This document shows, one piece after another, positions 46,368-55,782 of a stretch of DNA of 64,000 nt. The stretch spans positions 496,001 through 560,000 of the forward strand of contig NZ_JANZKJ010000001.1 of assembly GCF_025642975.1 (NCBI RefSeq), written 5' to 3'. This DNA is from Pseudomonas sp. RIT-PI-S. GTDB taxonomy: Bacteria; Pseudomonadota; Gammaproteobacteria; Pseudomonadales; Pseudomonadaceae. Numbering within the stretch: the first letter of the stretch is position 1; the number at the start of each line of letters is the position of its first letter. The notes beneath the pieces were generated by a model. It saw nothing but the letters and a program-made list of their open reading frames with translations. It had not been told where the DNA came from and did not search any database. The position numbers and the translations under genes are program-made.

Positions 46368-48029
46368 ATGAGCCGGCCAAAAGGGCTAATAAAAAAAACC
46401 TTTAGATTTTATCACACTGTCAAGCATCTTACTCTAAAACAGGTTGCTTATCGCTTTTATTACCGTGTTCGTCCCTTGCCAGTGGCGCCCAAGTGTCCTA
46501 ATGTGACGATAAGGTCAATAAAACTTTTAGCCACTCCTCGTTGGGCTGACGGCCAGTTTAACGAAAGCGGCAATTTTACGTTCATGGGGCTTACCGCATC
46601 CTTGAACTGGCACAGCTTTGCAGAGCCTAAAATCTGGCTATATAACCTGCATTATCTTAATGATCTAAGTTTCGCTAAACAGCCACTTCCTCAAGTATTT
46701 GACGGTCTTGTGAAGACTTGGATTACTCAAAACCCTTATGGAAAGGGGATAGGTTGGGAACCCTACCCGCTGTCATTGCGCATTGTGAATTTGATTCGCT
46801 ATTTCGGCGAAAAAGGGGCGGTGCCCAACGATTGGTTACAGAGCCTATACCAGCAGGCATTTGCACTTTCTCGCCAAGTAGAATTTCATATTCTAGCGAA
46901 CCATCTATTTGCTAATGCTAAAGCCCTTATCTTTGCAGGCTGCTATTTTCGAGGCACAGAGCCAAACCGCTGGTTCGAACTGGGCTTGAAATTAATAAAA
47001 AAAGAATTGACTGAGCAATTTCTTGAGGACGGCGGTCACTTTGAGCGTTCGCCAATGTATCACTCGGCGTTAATTTGGGATGTCTGCGACCTTCTGAATC
47101 TGGCGCGGGGAAATAATAGGCTGGCGGAGCTACAGAATTCATTGTTGGGTATCCTTCAGCGAGGTCTGAGCTGGGCCCGTGCTATGGGGCATCCCGATGG
47201 CGAAATAAGTTTTTTTAACGATGCGTGTTTCGGCATTGCACCTCCGCTTCGTGCTCTTGAAAAATATGCCTTGATATTAGGTTTAAAATTAGGCGCTGCT
47301 CCCGACAGTCAAGCATTGCATGAAGAGCACAAGCGCCCTCATTTGATTTGGCTCGATCAAACAGGTTTTGCCAGTATCTGTTGGGACAAAAAATCGAAAG
47401 TTCTTCTAAATCTGGCTGACAAGCTCCCAAATTATCAACCAGGTCATGCACACGCTGATACTTTGAGTTTTGAACTCAGTATATTTGGACGGCGGGTTGT
47501 CGTGAATTCAGGTATCTCCGAATACGGCCAGGGAAGTCTTCGCCAATTCCAGCGCAGCACTGCATCGCATAGCACTGTCGAAGTAAATGGCGAAAATTCT
47601 TCACAAATATGGGCTGGTTTCAGAGTTGGCCGTCGAGCGCGCATCGTTAGTAAAAAATTTATCCGAACAGCCAGCGGGATTGAAGTAATAGCCGCACATG
47701 ATGGTTACCACCATAACCTGGGAGGGTTGCATACCCGTCGTTGGGTGGCATCGGCTCGTAGCCTAGCAATTGTTGATACCGTCGGGGGATGCTGGAGTTC
47801 AGCCTTCGCTAGGTACTACCTTGCTCCTGATGTGCAAGCTCGGATTGAGAATAGTACTGTCTGTCTCGTAACGGCGGAAGGCTGCAATGTAACTATGGAG
47901 TTCTTGGGTGCTCAAACGCTTAGTTTGGAAGTTTCCTCATGGTACCCTACCTTTGGCAAGTCTGTACAAAATACATGCATTATCGCCACGCTGGGTCATA
48001 ACAACCTTGAAGTGACTTTAAAGTGGTGA
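46368..48029 (+). CDS. Heparinase II/III family protein, first copy
   Basis: A 553-residue protein of the heparinase II/III-like polysaccharide lyase superfamily: an N-terminal alpha/alpha toroid (LANHLFANAKALIFAG, HFERSPMYHSALIWDVCDLL) and a C-terminal beta-sandwich domain opening with PGHAHADTLSFEL and ASHSTVEVNGENSSQIW. No signal peptide is seen: the N terminus is basic and amphipathic (GLIKKTFRFYHTVKHLTLKQVAYRFYYRVRP), so it may act in the cytoplasm or at the inner membrane. Such genes are frequent in capsule and exopolysaccharide clusters, with a presumed but unproven modifying role. ATG 46368 with AAAGGA upstream is preferred over 46359. Confidence 0.88.
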   Translation: MSRPKGLIKKTFRFYHTVKHLTLKQVAYRFYYRVRPLPVAPKCPNVTIRSIKLLATPRWADGQFNESGNFTFMGLTASLNWHSFAEPKIWLYNLHYLNDLSFAKQPLPQVFDGLVKTWITQNPYGKGIGWEPYPLSLRIVNLIRYFGEKGAVPNDWLQSLYQQAFALSRQVEFHILANHLFANAKALIFAGCYFRGTEPNRWFELGLKLIKKELTEQFLEDGGHFERSPMYHSALIWDVCDLLNLARGNNRLAELQNSLLGILQRGLSWARAMGHPDGEISFFNDACFGIAPPLRALEKYALILGLKLGAAPDSQALHEEHKRPHLIWLDQTGFASICWDKKSKVLLNLADKLPNYQPGHAHADTLSFELSIFGRRVVVNSGISEYGQGSLRQFQRSTASHSTVEVNGENSSQIWAGFRVGRRARIVSKKFIRTASGIEVIAAHDGYHHNLGGLHTRRWVASARSLAIVDTVGGCWSSAFARYYLAPDVQARIENSTVCLVTAEGCNVTMEFLGAQTLSLEVSSWYPTFGKSVQNTCIIATLGHNNLEVTLKW

Positions 48030-48036
48030 CAGGATT

Positions 48037-49227
48037 ATGAGAATTTTAGTGTTAAGTTTCTACTATGCTCCTGATCTCTCTGCAGGTTCATTCCGTACGA
48101 CCGCATTGGTTGAAGCACTCCAGCGTATGCTGCCAGCGAAAGCTAGCATAGATGTCATTACTACAGCACCGAACCGATACAGAGAATTTAATCAGTCGGC
48201 TGAGACTATGGAAATTAATGGTATTGTCCGCATTACCCGTATCTCACTCCCGGCCCATAGCAGTGGCATGCTCGATCAAAGTAGAGCTTTTATGGTATTT
48301 GCCCAAGCTGCATATCAACATGCTATAAAAGGTAAATACGATGTCGTGTATGCCACGTCCTCTCGGTTAATGACAGCGGTCCTAGGTGCATGTGTGGCAA
48401 AGCGGCTTAAAATACCGCTTTATCTCGATGTTCGAGATATTTTCGTCGACACCATGGAAGATATTTTTTCCAGTAGTCTAGTTCGTGGAATAATTCCTAT
48501 CTTATCCCGGCTAGAGCGCTTTTGTATACGCACGGCTTCTATAGTGAATGTTGTATCGCCTGGCTTTCTCTCCTATTTTCAGGAAAAATACCCTGGCATT
48601 CATTTGTCATGCTATACCAATGGCATAGATGAGATATTTATAGATACCGTGCCGACCCAGCGTCAGAAAAAAACACCCTCCGTTTATAATGTAACCTATG
48701 CCGGCAATATCGGGGAAGGGCAGGGTTTGCATCTCATCGTACCCGCTTTGGCAAAAAAGCTTGGAAATCGCATACGCTTCCGCATTGTGGGAGCTGGCGG
48801 GAGACTAGAGCAGCTGCATCAAGCAATCAAGCACGAGGGATGTTCTAATGTTGAAATAGAAGCCCCCGTCGAGAGAGCGAGACTTCTGGAATTATATCAA
48901 GAAGCCGATGTGCTTTTTCTTCATTTAAATGATTATAAAGCATTCGAGAAAGTGCTTCCCTCTAAAGTATTTGAATACGCGGCCACCGGGAAGCCGGTAT
49001 GGGCGGGGGTGTCAGGTTACGCTGCTATGTTTATAGAAGAAAATTTAGAAAACACCGCGGTGTTTTCACCTTGCGATACGATTGGTGCTTTGAAAGCTTT
49101 TGAGCGCCTAGATTTCGTCGATACATCTCGAGAGTCTTTCGTTAAGTGTTATAAAAGAGATGCGATTATGGCAAAGTTGGCCGGCGATCTTATTTCGTTA
49201 GGACATGCAGGCACCCAAAAGACGTAA
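48037..49227 (+). CDS. Glycosyltransferase family 4 (WbuB-like)
   Basis: A 396-residue GT-B glycosyltransferase. N-terminal LSFYYAPDLSAGSFRTTALVEAL is typical of WbuB/WcaI-like enzymes; the donor domain shows YAGNIGEGQGLHLIVPALAKKLG, RFRIVGAGGR and VLPSKVFEYAATGKPVWAGV with the retaining-enzyme Glu. It would add one sugar to the lipid-linked repeat unit. The start is 8 bases after the first heparinase-like gene. WbuB itself transfers L-FucNAc, but specificity cannot be read here. Confidence 0.9.
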   Translation: MRILVLSFYYAPDLSAGSFRTTALVEALQRMLPAKASIDVITTAPNRYREFNQSAETMEINGIVRITRISLPAHSSGMLDQSRAFMVFAQAAYQHAIKGKYDVVYATSSRLMTAVLGACVAKRLKIPLYLDVRDIFVDTMEDIFSSSLVRGIIPILSRLERFCIRTASIVNVVSPGFLSYFQEKYPGIHLSCYTNGIDEIFIDTVPTQRQKKTPSVYNVTYAGNIGEGQGLHLIVPALAKKLGNRIRFRIVGAGGRLEQLHQAIKHEGCSNVEIEAPVERARLLELYQEADVLFLHLNDYKAFEKVLPSKVFEYAATGKPVWAGVSGYAAMFIEENLENTAVFSPCDTIGALKAFERLDFVDTSRESFVKCYKRDAIMAKLAGDLISLGHAGTQKT

Positions 49228-49463
49228 TAGGTACTTGTCGACCTGTGTCCATGTAGTTTTGCTGTTTCTCTGATCCGAAGAATTGATTTGAAGTTATAAA
49301 TTAGTGTTGGCTCGGCAGAGGTCGCTGTGACGTACCAATCATTTGCCAGCATGGGTAGGCTGCCAGCACGGTCTGGGCGGTTGCTACGATACAAGGTTCG
49401 AGCAGAAACACCTTTTATTCAATTAGTAGGTGCCTGTATGGGCCAAGAGCCTGGAGGTTTAAG

Positions 49464-51596
49464 GTGAAGCAAGTGTTAATCAAGGCTGGCGCGGTGGTCG
49501 TGGAGGAGGTTCCCGCCCCATTGGTCAGCGGCAAGAACGTCCTTGTGCGAGTGATGCATTCCTGCATTAGCGTGGGCACTGAGTTATCGGGCGTTAAGAT
49601 GTCAGGATTACCCCTCTATCAACGCGCTTTGAAACAGCCCGACAACGTCAGGCGCGTGCTGGATATGATGCGTGATCAAGGCGTGAAGCGAACCATGGAT
49701 CGTGTTTTCGGGAAGCTGTCCGCAGGGTCCGCAACCGGTTACTCGGTTGCGGGCGTGGTAGTCGAAGTCGGTCAGGATGTCGAAGGGTTCAGCGTAGGGG
49801 ATCGTGTAGCCTGTGCTGGTGCGGGTATAGCCAACCATGCTGAATTCGTTGATGTGCCTGTTAATCTCGCGGTGCGCATCCCTGATGAACTCGATACTGG
49901 GGCTGCGGCCACTGTCACATTGGGCGCAATTGCTCTACAGGGCGTTAGACGCTGCCAGCCGACTTTGGGTGAAACCATAGTAGTGGTAGGGCTTGGAATT
50001 TTAGGGCAATTGACTGCCCAGATGTTGAAGGCTAATGGTTGTAAGGTCATCGGTGTCGATCTGGATACTCAGCGTGTCAACATGGCACTTGAGAATGGAA
50101 TGGATGTCGGCTTCAGCCCAGCCTCGGAAGATTATGTAGAGCGTGTCTCTAAACATACCGGGGGGATCGGCGCTGATGCGGTTATCATCACCGCAGCGAC
50201 GCCAAGCCATGAGGTCATAAGTCATGCCATGCATTGCTGCCGAAAGAAAGGCAGAGTCGTGCTGGTGGGCGACGTCGGGCTTAACCTTAACCGTGCGGAC
50301 TTCTATCAGAAAGAGCTTGATTTCTTGATTTCCAGCTCTTACGGGCCGGGAAGGTACGACCCGTATTATGAGGAAGGTGGCCAGGATTATCCTATTGGCT
50401 ATGTCCGTTGGACCGAAAACCGTAATATGCAAGCATATCTTGAGTTGTTGGTAAGCGGCCGCGTCCGCCTGGATAAGCTCGCCCCAATGCCGTATCCGAT
50501 TGATAAAGCCGGCGAGGCTTACCAATACCTGCAGGGCGACGGCGAAAAAAGTTTGCTGGTCTTGCTTGAGTATGCCGAGCGCCCAACTGCTCGTAACACG
50601 CATGTTGGGCTGCGCCCACTGGAAAAAGTTTCTGGCAAGGTGCGTGTGGGATTAGTCGGCGCGTCTAGTTTCGCGCAGGGTATGCACTTGCCGAACATGG
50701 TCAAGCTACGTGACCGCTATGCCTTGCATGCAGTTCAAAGTCGAACCGGGGCCAACGCCAAGGCTGTGGCTATCCAATATGCTGCGCAATATTGTACGTC
50801 GTCTTATGACGACGTTTTAAAGGATCCCGATATAGACTTGCTTATGATCACAACCCGCCACCATTTACACGCCAGCATGACGCTTGCGGGGCTGCAAGCG
50901 GGCAAGCATGTCTTCGTAGAAAAACCATTGGCCCTTACTGTCGATGAGTTGACAGATTTCCAAGATTTTTATGTGAAAAATCCTCGCGGGCCCCTCCTTA
51001 TGGTGGGATTCAACCGCCGCTTTTCTCCTGCGATCAAAGCCGTGTCCAAGGCCTTGGAGGGGCGAACTACGCCTCTTATAATTAATTACCGTATGAATGC
51101 TGGCTATATTCCAAAGGATCACTGGGTACATGGACCTGAGGGAGGAGGGCGAAACCTTGGAGAGGCCTGTCATATTTATGACTTGTTTTGTCATTTGACC
51201 GGAACCTCCCAAACTGTATCGATTCACGCGGCGGGTATATCTCCACCTGGCCCGATGTGGCGAAGCAATGAAAATTTCGTTGCGGTCATCAAGTTCAGTG
51301 ATGGATCGGTATGTACGCTTACATATACATCCATGGGAGATAAGTCATATCCTAAAGAGCGTATGGAAATATTTTCCGATGGAAAAGTCGTTGTCATGGA
51401 TGATTACAAATCGGTTGTGATTCAAGGCGGAAAGCACAAGAGCTGGACTGCCCAAGCCCCACAAAAAGGGCAATATGAGGAGCTCGTGGCCTTAGCTGAA
51501 ACTTTGCAGGGTACTGGCCCGTGGCCTATTACGCTAGACGAGCAGGTTCAAGCGACTCGCATTGCGCTGGATGTTGAACGCCAGCTTTATGACTAA
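49464..51596 (+). CDS. Fused MDR dehydrogenase and Gfo/Idh/MocA oxidoreductase, first copy
   Basis: A 710-residue two-domain protein. Residues 1-360 are a medium-chain dehydrogenase (NLAVRIPDELDTGAAATVTLGAIALQGVR, VVVGLGILGQLTAQML), and about 390-710 a Gfo/Idh/MocA oxidoreductase (VGLVGASSFAQGMHLPNM, HVFVEKPLALT). Cys34 occupies the catalytic zinc position of MDR enzymes. Each half has its own NAD(P) motif. Fusions of this kind are found in exopolysaccharide clusters of many proteobacteria, often next to heparinase-like genes; the reaction is not established, presumably oxidation or reduction of a sugar nucleotide or sugar. Start GTG 49464 with GGAGG upstream, 236 bases after the glycosyltransferase. 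Confidence 0.88.
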   Translation: MKQVLIKAGAVVVEEVPAPLVSGKNVLVRVMHSCISVGTELSGVKMSGLPLYQRALKQPDNVRRVLDMMRDQGVKRTMDRVFGKLSAGSATGYSVAGVVVEVGQDVEGFSVGDRVACAGAGIANHAEFVDVPVNLAVRIPDELDTGAAATVTLGAIALQGVRRCQPTLGETIVVVGLGILGQLTAQMLKANGCKVIGVDLDTQRVNMALENGMDVGFSPASEDYVERVSKHTGGIGADAVIITAATPSHEVISHAMHCCRKKGRVVLVGDVGLNLNRADFYQKELDFLISSSYGPGRYDPYYEEGGQDYPIGYVRWTENRNMQAYLELLVSGRVRLDKLAPMPYPIDKAGEAYQYLQGDGEKSLLVLLEYAERPTARNTHVGLRPLEKVSGKVRVGLVGASSFAQGMHLPNMVKLRDRYALHAVQSRTGANAKAVAIQYAAQYCTSSYDDVLKDPDIDLLMITTRHHLHASMTLAGLQAGKHVFVEKPLALTVDELTDFQDFYVKNPRGPLLMVGFNRRFSPAIKAVSKALEGRTTPLIINYRMNAGYIPKDHWVHGPEGGGRNLGEACHIYDLFCHLTGTSQTVSIHAAGISPPGPMWRSNENFVAVIKFSDGSVCTLTYTSMGDKSYPKERMEIFSDGKVVVMDDYKSVVIQGGKHKSWTAQAPQKGQYEELVALAETLQGTGPWPITLDEQVQATRIALDVERQLYD

Positions 51597-51638
51597 TTTT
51601 GGTAGCAACGGTCGACTGTTCATACGGAAAAAATAATC

Positions 51639-53654
51639 ATGTGCGGAATTACAGGAATCTATAACTATCGTGCGGGGGATCTTGTTGATCGCAAGATACT
51701 CGACGCCATGCGCGATACCATGTTGCATCGCGGGCCGGATGGAGGTCAAACCTGGATGAGCCCCAGCGGACAGGTAGGGTTAGCCCATCGTCGATTGTCA
51801 ATTATCGACTTGGCAACCGCTGCCACCCAGCCGATGGCAAACGAAGATGAGCAAGTTTGGATCACCTTTAACGGGGAGATTTACAATCACACTGAACTTC
51901 GTCGTCAACTAATTACAGCGGGTCATGAATTTAAGACAGATCATTCTGATACTGAAGTATTAATACACGGCTATGAGCAGTGGGGACTTAGTGGTCTGCT
52001 GGAGAGAATCAGCGGTGACTATGCCTTTGCAATTTGGGACAATAAAGCCAACAAGCTATCCCTCGCTCGAGACCGTGTCGGGGTAAAGCCGCTTTACTTT
52101 TATGTCGACGATGATAAATTTATTTTTGCTTCTGAAATAAAAGCAATACTTCGTCATCCGGACGTGCACCGTGATGTTGAACCTATCGCGATGTACCATT
52201 ACCTCAGTTTTCTAACAACGCCCGCTCCATTGACTATGTTCAAGGGGATTTTCAAGGTGCCGGCTGGGCACTCGGTGGTTATTGATTGTAATAAGAAAAT
52301 TACGGCAAGTCGGTATTGGGATGCGGTACCAGGCAAAGGTATTGATTCTAAATTCATTGCTGGGCTTTCCGAGCGAGCACAGGAGGATTTTTACGTAAGT
52401 GGTATACGTTCCCGGCTCGAAGCCTCAGTAGCCAGCCGAATGATGTCTGATGTCCCGTTTGGCGTTTTTTTATCAGGCGGAGTCGATTCATCGACTAACG
52501 TTGCATTAATGAGCCGACTGATGGATCGCCCTGTCGACACCTTTACTGTCGGCTTCAAGGACTTTCATCATTTGAACGAGCTGGAGTATGCGGACCAGAT
52601 TGCTGCCCAGCATAAAACTAATCACCATCAAGTTCTGATCGACGAAAAAGACATGACAGGCTACCTTTCTAGCCTGATTCACCATCAAGACGAGCCGCTT
52701 GCTGATTGGGTGTGCATACCGCTTTATTTCGTATCAAAGCTTGCGCGCGACAACGGTGTTACTGTAATCCAGGTCGGAGAAGGTTCAGACGAGCAATTCT
52801 GCGGATATGCGAGTTATATGGGGTACCTTGAGCTTTATGAAAAATATTGGGCTCCGTTCCGTAAATATTTGCCCAAGCCCCTGCAGAAAGCAGTCGCTTA
52901 TGCTGCCGCAAAAGGAGCCGAGGTCAAGCCCGGTCTACAGATGTATGCCGATATAATTGACCGCGCCGCGCGGGGTCGAGAGCACTTTTGGAGCGGGGCA
53001 ACTGTATTTTGGGATACGATGAAGCGGCAGTTGGTCAATAGCCATGCGAATTGGTCCTCGGATATACCTGAAGCCGTCCGATCGAGCGGTCTGTTGCCCG
53101 AGAGTTATCTTCAGCCTGACACCTTTAACATTATCCAGTCTTTCCTAGGCCCTTTCGACGCCAAGTATCCTGGATCGGACGTGCTCACTCGGATGATCTA
53201 TAACGAATTCAAGCTTCGTCTACCAGAGCTGTTGCTTATGCGGGTGGACAAGATAACTATGTCTGAATCCTTGGAGGCTCGGGTTCCTTTTCTGGATCAT
53301 GAGCTCATAGATTTCACAATGGATATCCCGCAAGCGTGGAAAACCCGCAATGGCGAAGCAAAATATCTCCTAAAAAAAGCAGTCGAAGGCCTTATTCCGA
53401 ATAATGTGATATATCGTAAAAAGATGGGGTTTGGCGCTCCCATGGCCGACTGGCTGCGAGGCGAGTTTGGACAACAGGCGGAAAACGCTATTCTTAGCAG
53501 TGCGCTATTGAAACGAGGGCATTTTAATATTGAGCACATCCGGACTTTATTTAAAGAACACCGGAGCAATCGCCGTGACGCGAGTCTATACATTTGGACC
53601 CTGTTCAACCTTACTTCGTGGTATGACTATTGGGTAGATTCAAAGGCTGGCTGA
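51639..53654 (+). CDS. Asparagine synthase-type glutamine amidotransferase
   Basis: A 671-residue AsnB-family enzyme. N-terminal Cys2 (MCGITGIYNY) and the Ntn-amidotransferase motifs MLHRGPDGGQTW, ITFNGEIYNHTELR are followed by the ATP pyrophosphatase domain [18 protein letters not shown] and GEGSDEQFCGY. The length (about 120 more than E. coli AsnB) and the surroundings suggest a sugar amidotransferase like WbpS, making a uronamide such as ManNAcA amide from ManNAcA, rather than free asparagine. This is an inference from context. Third enzyme in the fused-dehydrogenase, amidotransferase, heparinase-like run. Confidence 0.9.
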   Translation: MCGITGIYNYRAGDLVDRKILDAMRDTMLHRGPDGGQTWMSPSGQVGLAHRRLSIIDLATAATQPMANEDEQVWITFNGEIYNHTELRRQLITAGHEFKTDHSDTEVLIHGYEQWGLSGLLERISGDYAFAIWDNKANKLSLARDRVGVKPLYFYVDDDKFIFASEIKAILRHPDVHRDVEPIAMYHYLSFLTTPAPLTMFKGIFKVPAGHSVVIDCNKKITASRYWDAVPGKGIDSKFIAGLSERAQEDFYVSGIRSRLEASVASRMMSDVPFGVFLSGGVDSSTNVALMSRLMDRPVDTFTVGFKDFHHLNELEYADQIAAQHKTNHHQVLIDEKDMTGYLSSLIHHQDEPLADWVCIPLYFVSKLARDNGVTVIQVGEGSDEQFCGYASYMGYLELYEKYWAPFRKYLPKPLQKAVAYAAAKGAEVKPGLQMYADIIDRAARGREHFWSGATVFWDTMKRQLVNSHANWSSDIPEAVRSSGLLPESYLQPDTFNIIQSFLGPFDAKYPGSDVLTRMIYNEFKLRLPELLLMRVDKITMSESLEARVPFLDHELIDFTMDIPQAWKTRNGEAKYLLKKAVEGLIPNNVIYRKKMGFGAPMADWLRGEFGQQAENAILSSALLKRGHFNIEHIRTLFKEHRSNRRDASLYIWTLFNLTSWYDYWVDSKAG

Positions 53655-53696
53655 TGTAGATAATCCTTCGTGAGTCACAAGATAAGAGACGTATTT

Positions 53697-55778
53697 ATGC
53701 GTGATTGGATTGGTACGATTAAAAGGGGATTGCGCAAGCCACCTCGAGTGATATTTGCTCGCTTGGCCACTGAGTTAAATTCAGAGCTTCAGCGGGTGTT
53801 TGTACAGCGGCGCCGCAGAATGTCTTTGCACAAATTGCTCAAAGAGCTCAATGCCCCAGATCTTGTCACGCTTTGGGCTCGGCTTGCGTCGGCCCCTTTT
53901 CCGGCAAGATCCGTCTCGATAGACCGCGATCTTTACGAACGTACATTCCCTGGTGCAAGCACGCGAATTTTCGAGCAAGCGGAGCTCGCTTGCGCCCATA
54001 GGGTGGATCTCTTGGGTTCCGGTATCGTGGGTTTGGGCGAGCACATTAATTGGTCTCGTGACTTCAAGACGGGGCATAGCTGGGATCGCAAATACTTTCG
54101 AGACATTGACTATAATAATCCGGAACGTCCCAGTGACGTGAAAACGGTATGGGAGCTTTCACGCCTTCAGTGGTTAATCCCGGTGGCGCAGGCTTATCTA
54201 CTTTGCGGTGATGAGCGCTACGCTAGCACCGTCAAAACGGTGCTATCTTGCTGGATCGAGGAAAATCCTTATGCTGGCTCGGTTAATTGGGCATGTACTA
54301 TGGAAGTTGCTTTAAGGATCTTCACTTGGTCCTGGTTCTTTCATGTGTTTCACAATTCGCCGAGCTGGGAAGATTCGGTTTTTAGAGAGAATTTCCTACG
54401 GACGCTATTTCTGCATGTACAGTTTACTGAGCTACATATAGAGCGCTCCGATATCAATGGTAACCACTACACAGCTGACGCGGCAGGTCTTGTGTTTGGT
54501 GGCTTGTTCCTCGGCGAAGGGGGAAAACCACGGCATTGGGCGGACGAAGGCTGGCGCATACTCAATGAGGAGATCACCAAACAGGTATTCAGCGACGGGG
54601 TAGACTTCGAGGCATCCATTCCCTACCATCGTCTCGTTGCAGAACTCTTTTTATTGCCCGCGTTGTATCGGAAAACTTGTGGCCTAACTACCGAAGAACT
54701 TTACACACAGCGGCTTCAAGCTATGGCTGAGTTTACTCTTGCCTACACTAAGCCCGATGGTCAGGTCCCATTGTGGGGAGATGCGGATGACGCCCGGTCT
54801 CTCCCGTTTGGAGGTCAGCCATTAAACGATCATAGGTATCTGGCTGATCTTATCAGCGAGATGGCCGGACACCCTGGATTATCGGGTTCTGCATGTAAGC
54901 TTGGCGAAGAAACCTTTTGGTGGGGGGGGGCGCCCCAAACCCAAAAAAATATCACTGGAAATTCCCTGAGTGCAGCATTTCCTCAGGGCGGGTTCTATGT
55001 AATGCGCCAAGGGGGGGATCACGTGTTCGTCGATTGCGGCCCCATCGGGCTGGCCGGTAGAGGCGGGCACGGTCATAACGACTGCTTGTCGTTTGAAGCA
55101 GTTCTTGATGGGGTAAACCTTATAACTGACTGCGGTGCGAATGTGTATACCGCGTCCTACCGGGAACGCAATCTATTTCGCTCCACCGCTTATCATAATA
55201 CCCCGCAGATAGACGGCGAAGAAATCAATCGTTTTATACGGCCAGATTATTTGTGGAATATGCATTATGATGCGGTGCCTGAGGTAATCGAATGGAAAAT
55301 AAGCGATGAAATTGCTCTGTTCCAAGGACGTCATCTTGGATATACACGTCTAGAGTTTCCCGTTATACCAACGCGCACTCTGCTAGTGGATTTCACTCAT
55401 CATGGTCTTTATATAGAGGACGACTTAGTCGGCGCGGGCAAGCACGCAGTAAGTATCCCGCTCCATCTTTCGCCTCAAGTAGAGGTATTGGAAACTTCGG
55501 GGCTCCACGCAATATTACGTGCCGAAGGCAGCTTGTTCGAGGTGTCTTGGCAAGCAAGTCCAGAGTATGTCCTTGAAGTCAGCGAAGCCCGCGTTTCACC
55601 TTCTTACGGCGTTGTACAGCCTGCAATTAAACTTCGTTGGTACCGTGAAAAATCCACGTTGACGCCTTTAAAGGTATGCATTTCGCCACAAGCTTCACAT
55701 GGTGCTTTTCTGTCGGTGCTTCCAACTCATCTGGCAAGCTTTCAAAAAAACGAGTCATGGCCAAATGGCAAGAGGTAA
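53697..55778 (+). CDS. Heparinase II/III family protein, second copy
   Basis: A 693-residue lyase-like protein. The toroid region includes HIERSDINGNHYTADAAGLVFGGLF, GVDFEASIPYHRLVAELFLLPALY and LWGDADDAR; the C-terminal domain begins GRGGHGHNDCLSFEAVLDG and AYHNTPQIDGEE. It is distinct from the first copy but of the same superfamily. No signal peptide is visible (MRDWIGTIKRGLRKPPRVIFARLATEL). ATG 53697 is preferred; a GTG at 53670 adds nine residues and has no better ribosome-binding site. It lies directly after the amidotransferase gene. Confidence 0.87.
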   Translation: MRDWIGTIKRGLRKPPRVIFARLATELNSELQRVFVQRRRRMSLHKLLKELNAPDLVTLWARLASAPFPARSVSIDRDLYERTFPGASTRIFEQAELACAHRVDLLGSGIVGLGEHINWSRDFKTGHSWDRKYFRDIDYNNPERPSDVKTVWELSRLQWLIPVAQAYLLCGDERYASTVKTVLSCWIEENPYAGSVNWACTMEVALRIFTWSWFFHVFHNSPSWEDSVFRENFLRTLFLHVQFTELHIERSDINGNHYTADAAGLVFGGLFLGEGGKPRHWADEGWRILNEEITKQVFSDGVDFEASIPYHRLVAELFLLPALYRKTCGLTTEELYTQRLQAMAEFTLAYTKPDGQVPLWGDADDARSLPFGGQPLNDHRYLADLISEMAGHPGLSGSACKLGEETFWWGGAPQTQKNITGNSLSAAFPQGGFYVMRQGGDHVFVDCGPIGLAGRGGHGHNDCLSFEAVLDGVNLITDCGANVYTASYRERNLFRSTAYHNTPQIDGEEINRFIRPDYLWNMHYDAVPEVIEWKISDEIALFQGRHLGYTRLEFPVIPTRTLLVDFTHHGLYIEDDLVGAGKHAVSIPLHLSPQVEVLETSGLHAILRAEGSLFEVSWQASPEYVLEVSEARVSPSYGVVQPAIKLRWYREKSTLTPLKVCISPQASHGAFLSVLPTHLASFQKNESWPNGKR

Positions 55779-55782
55779 GTTT

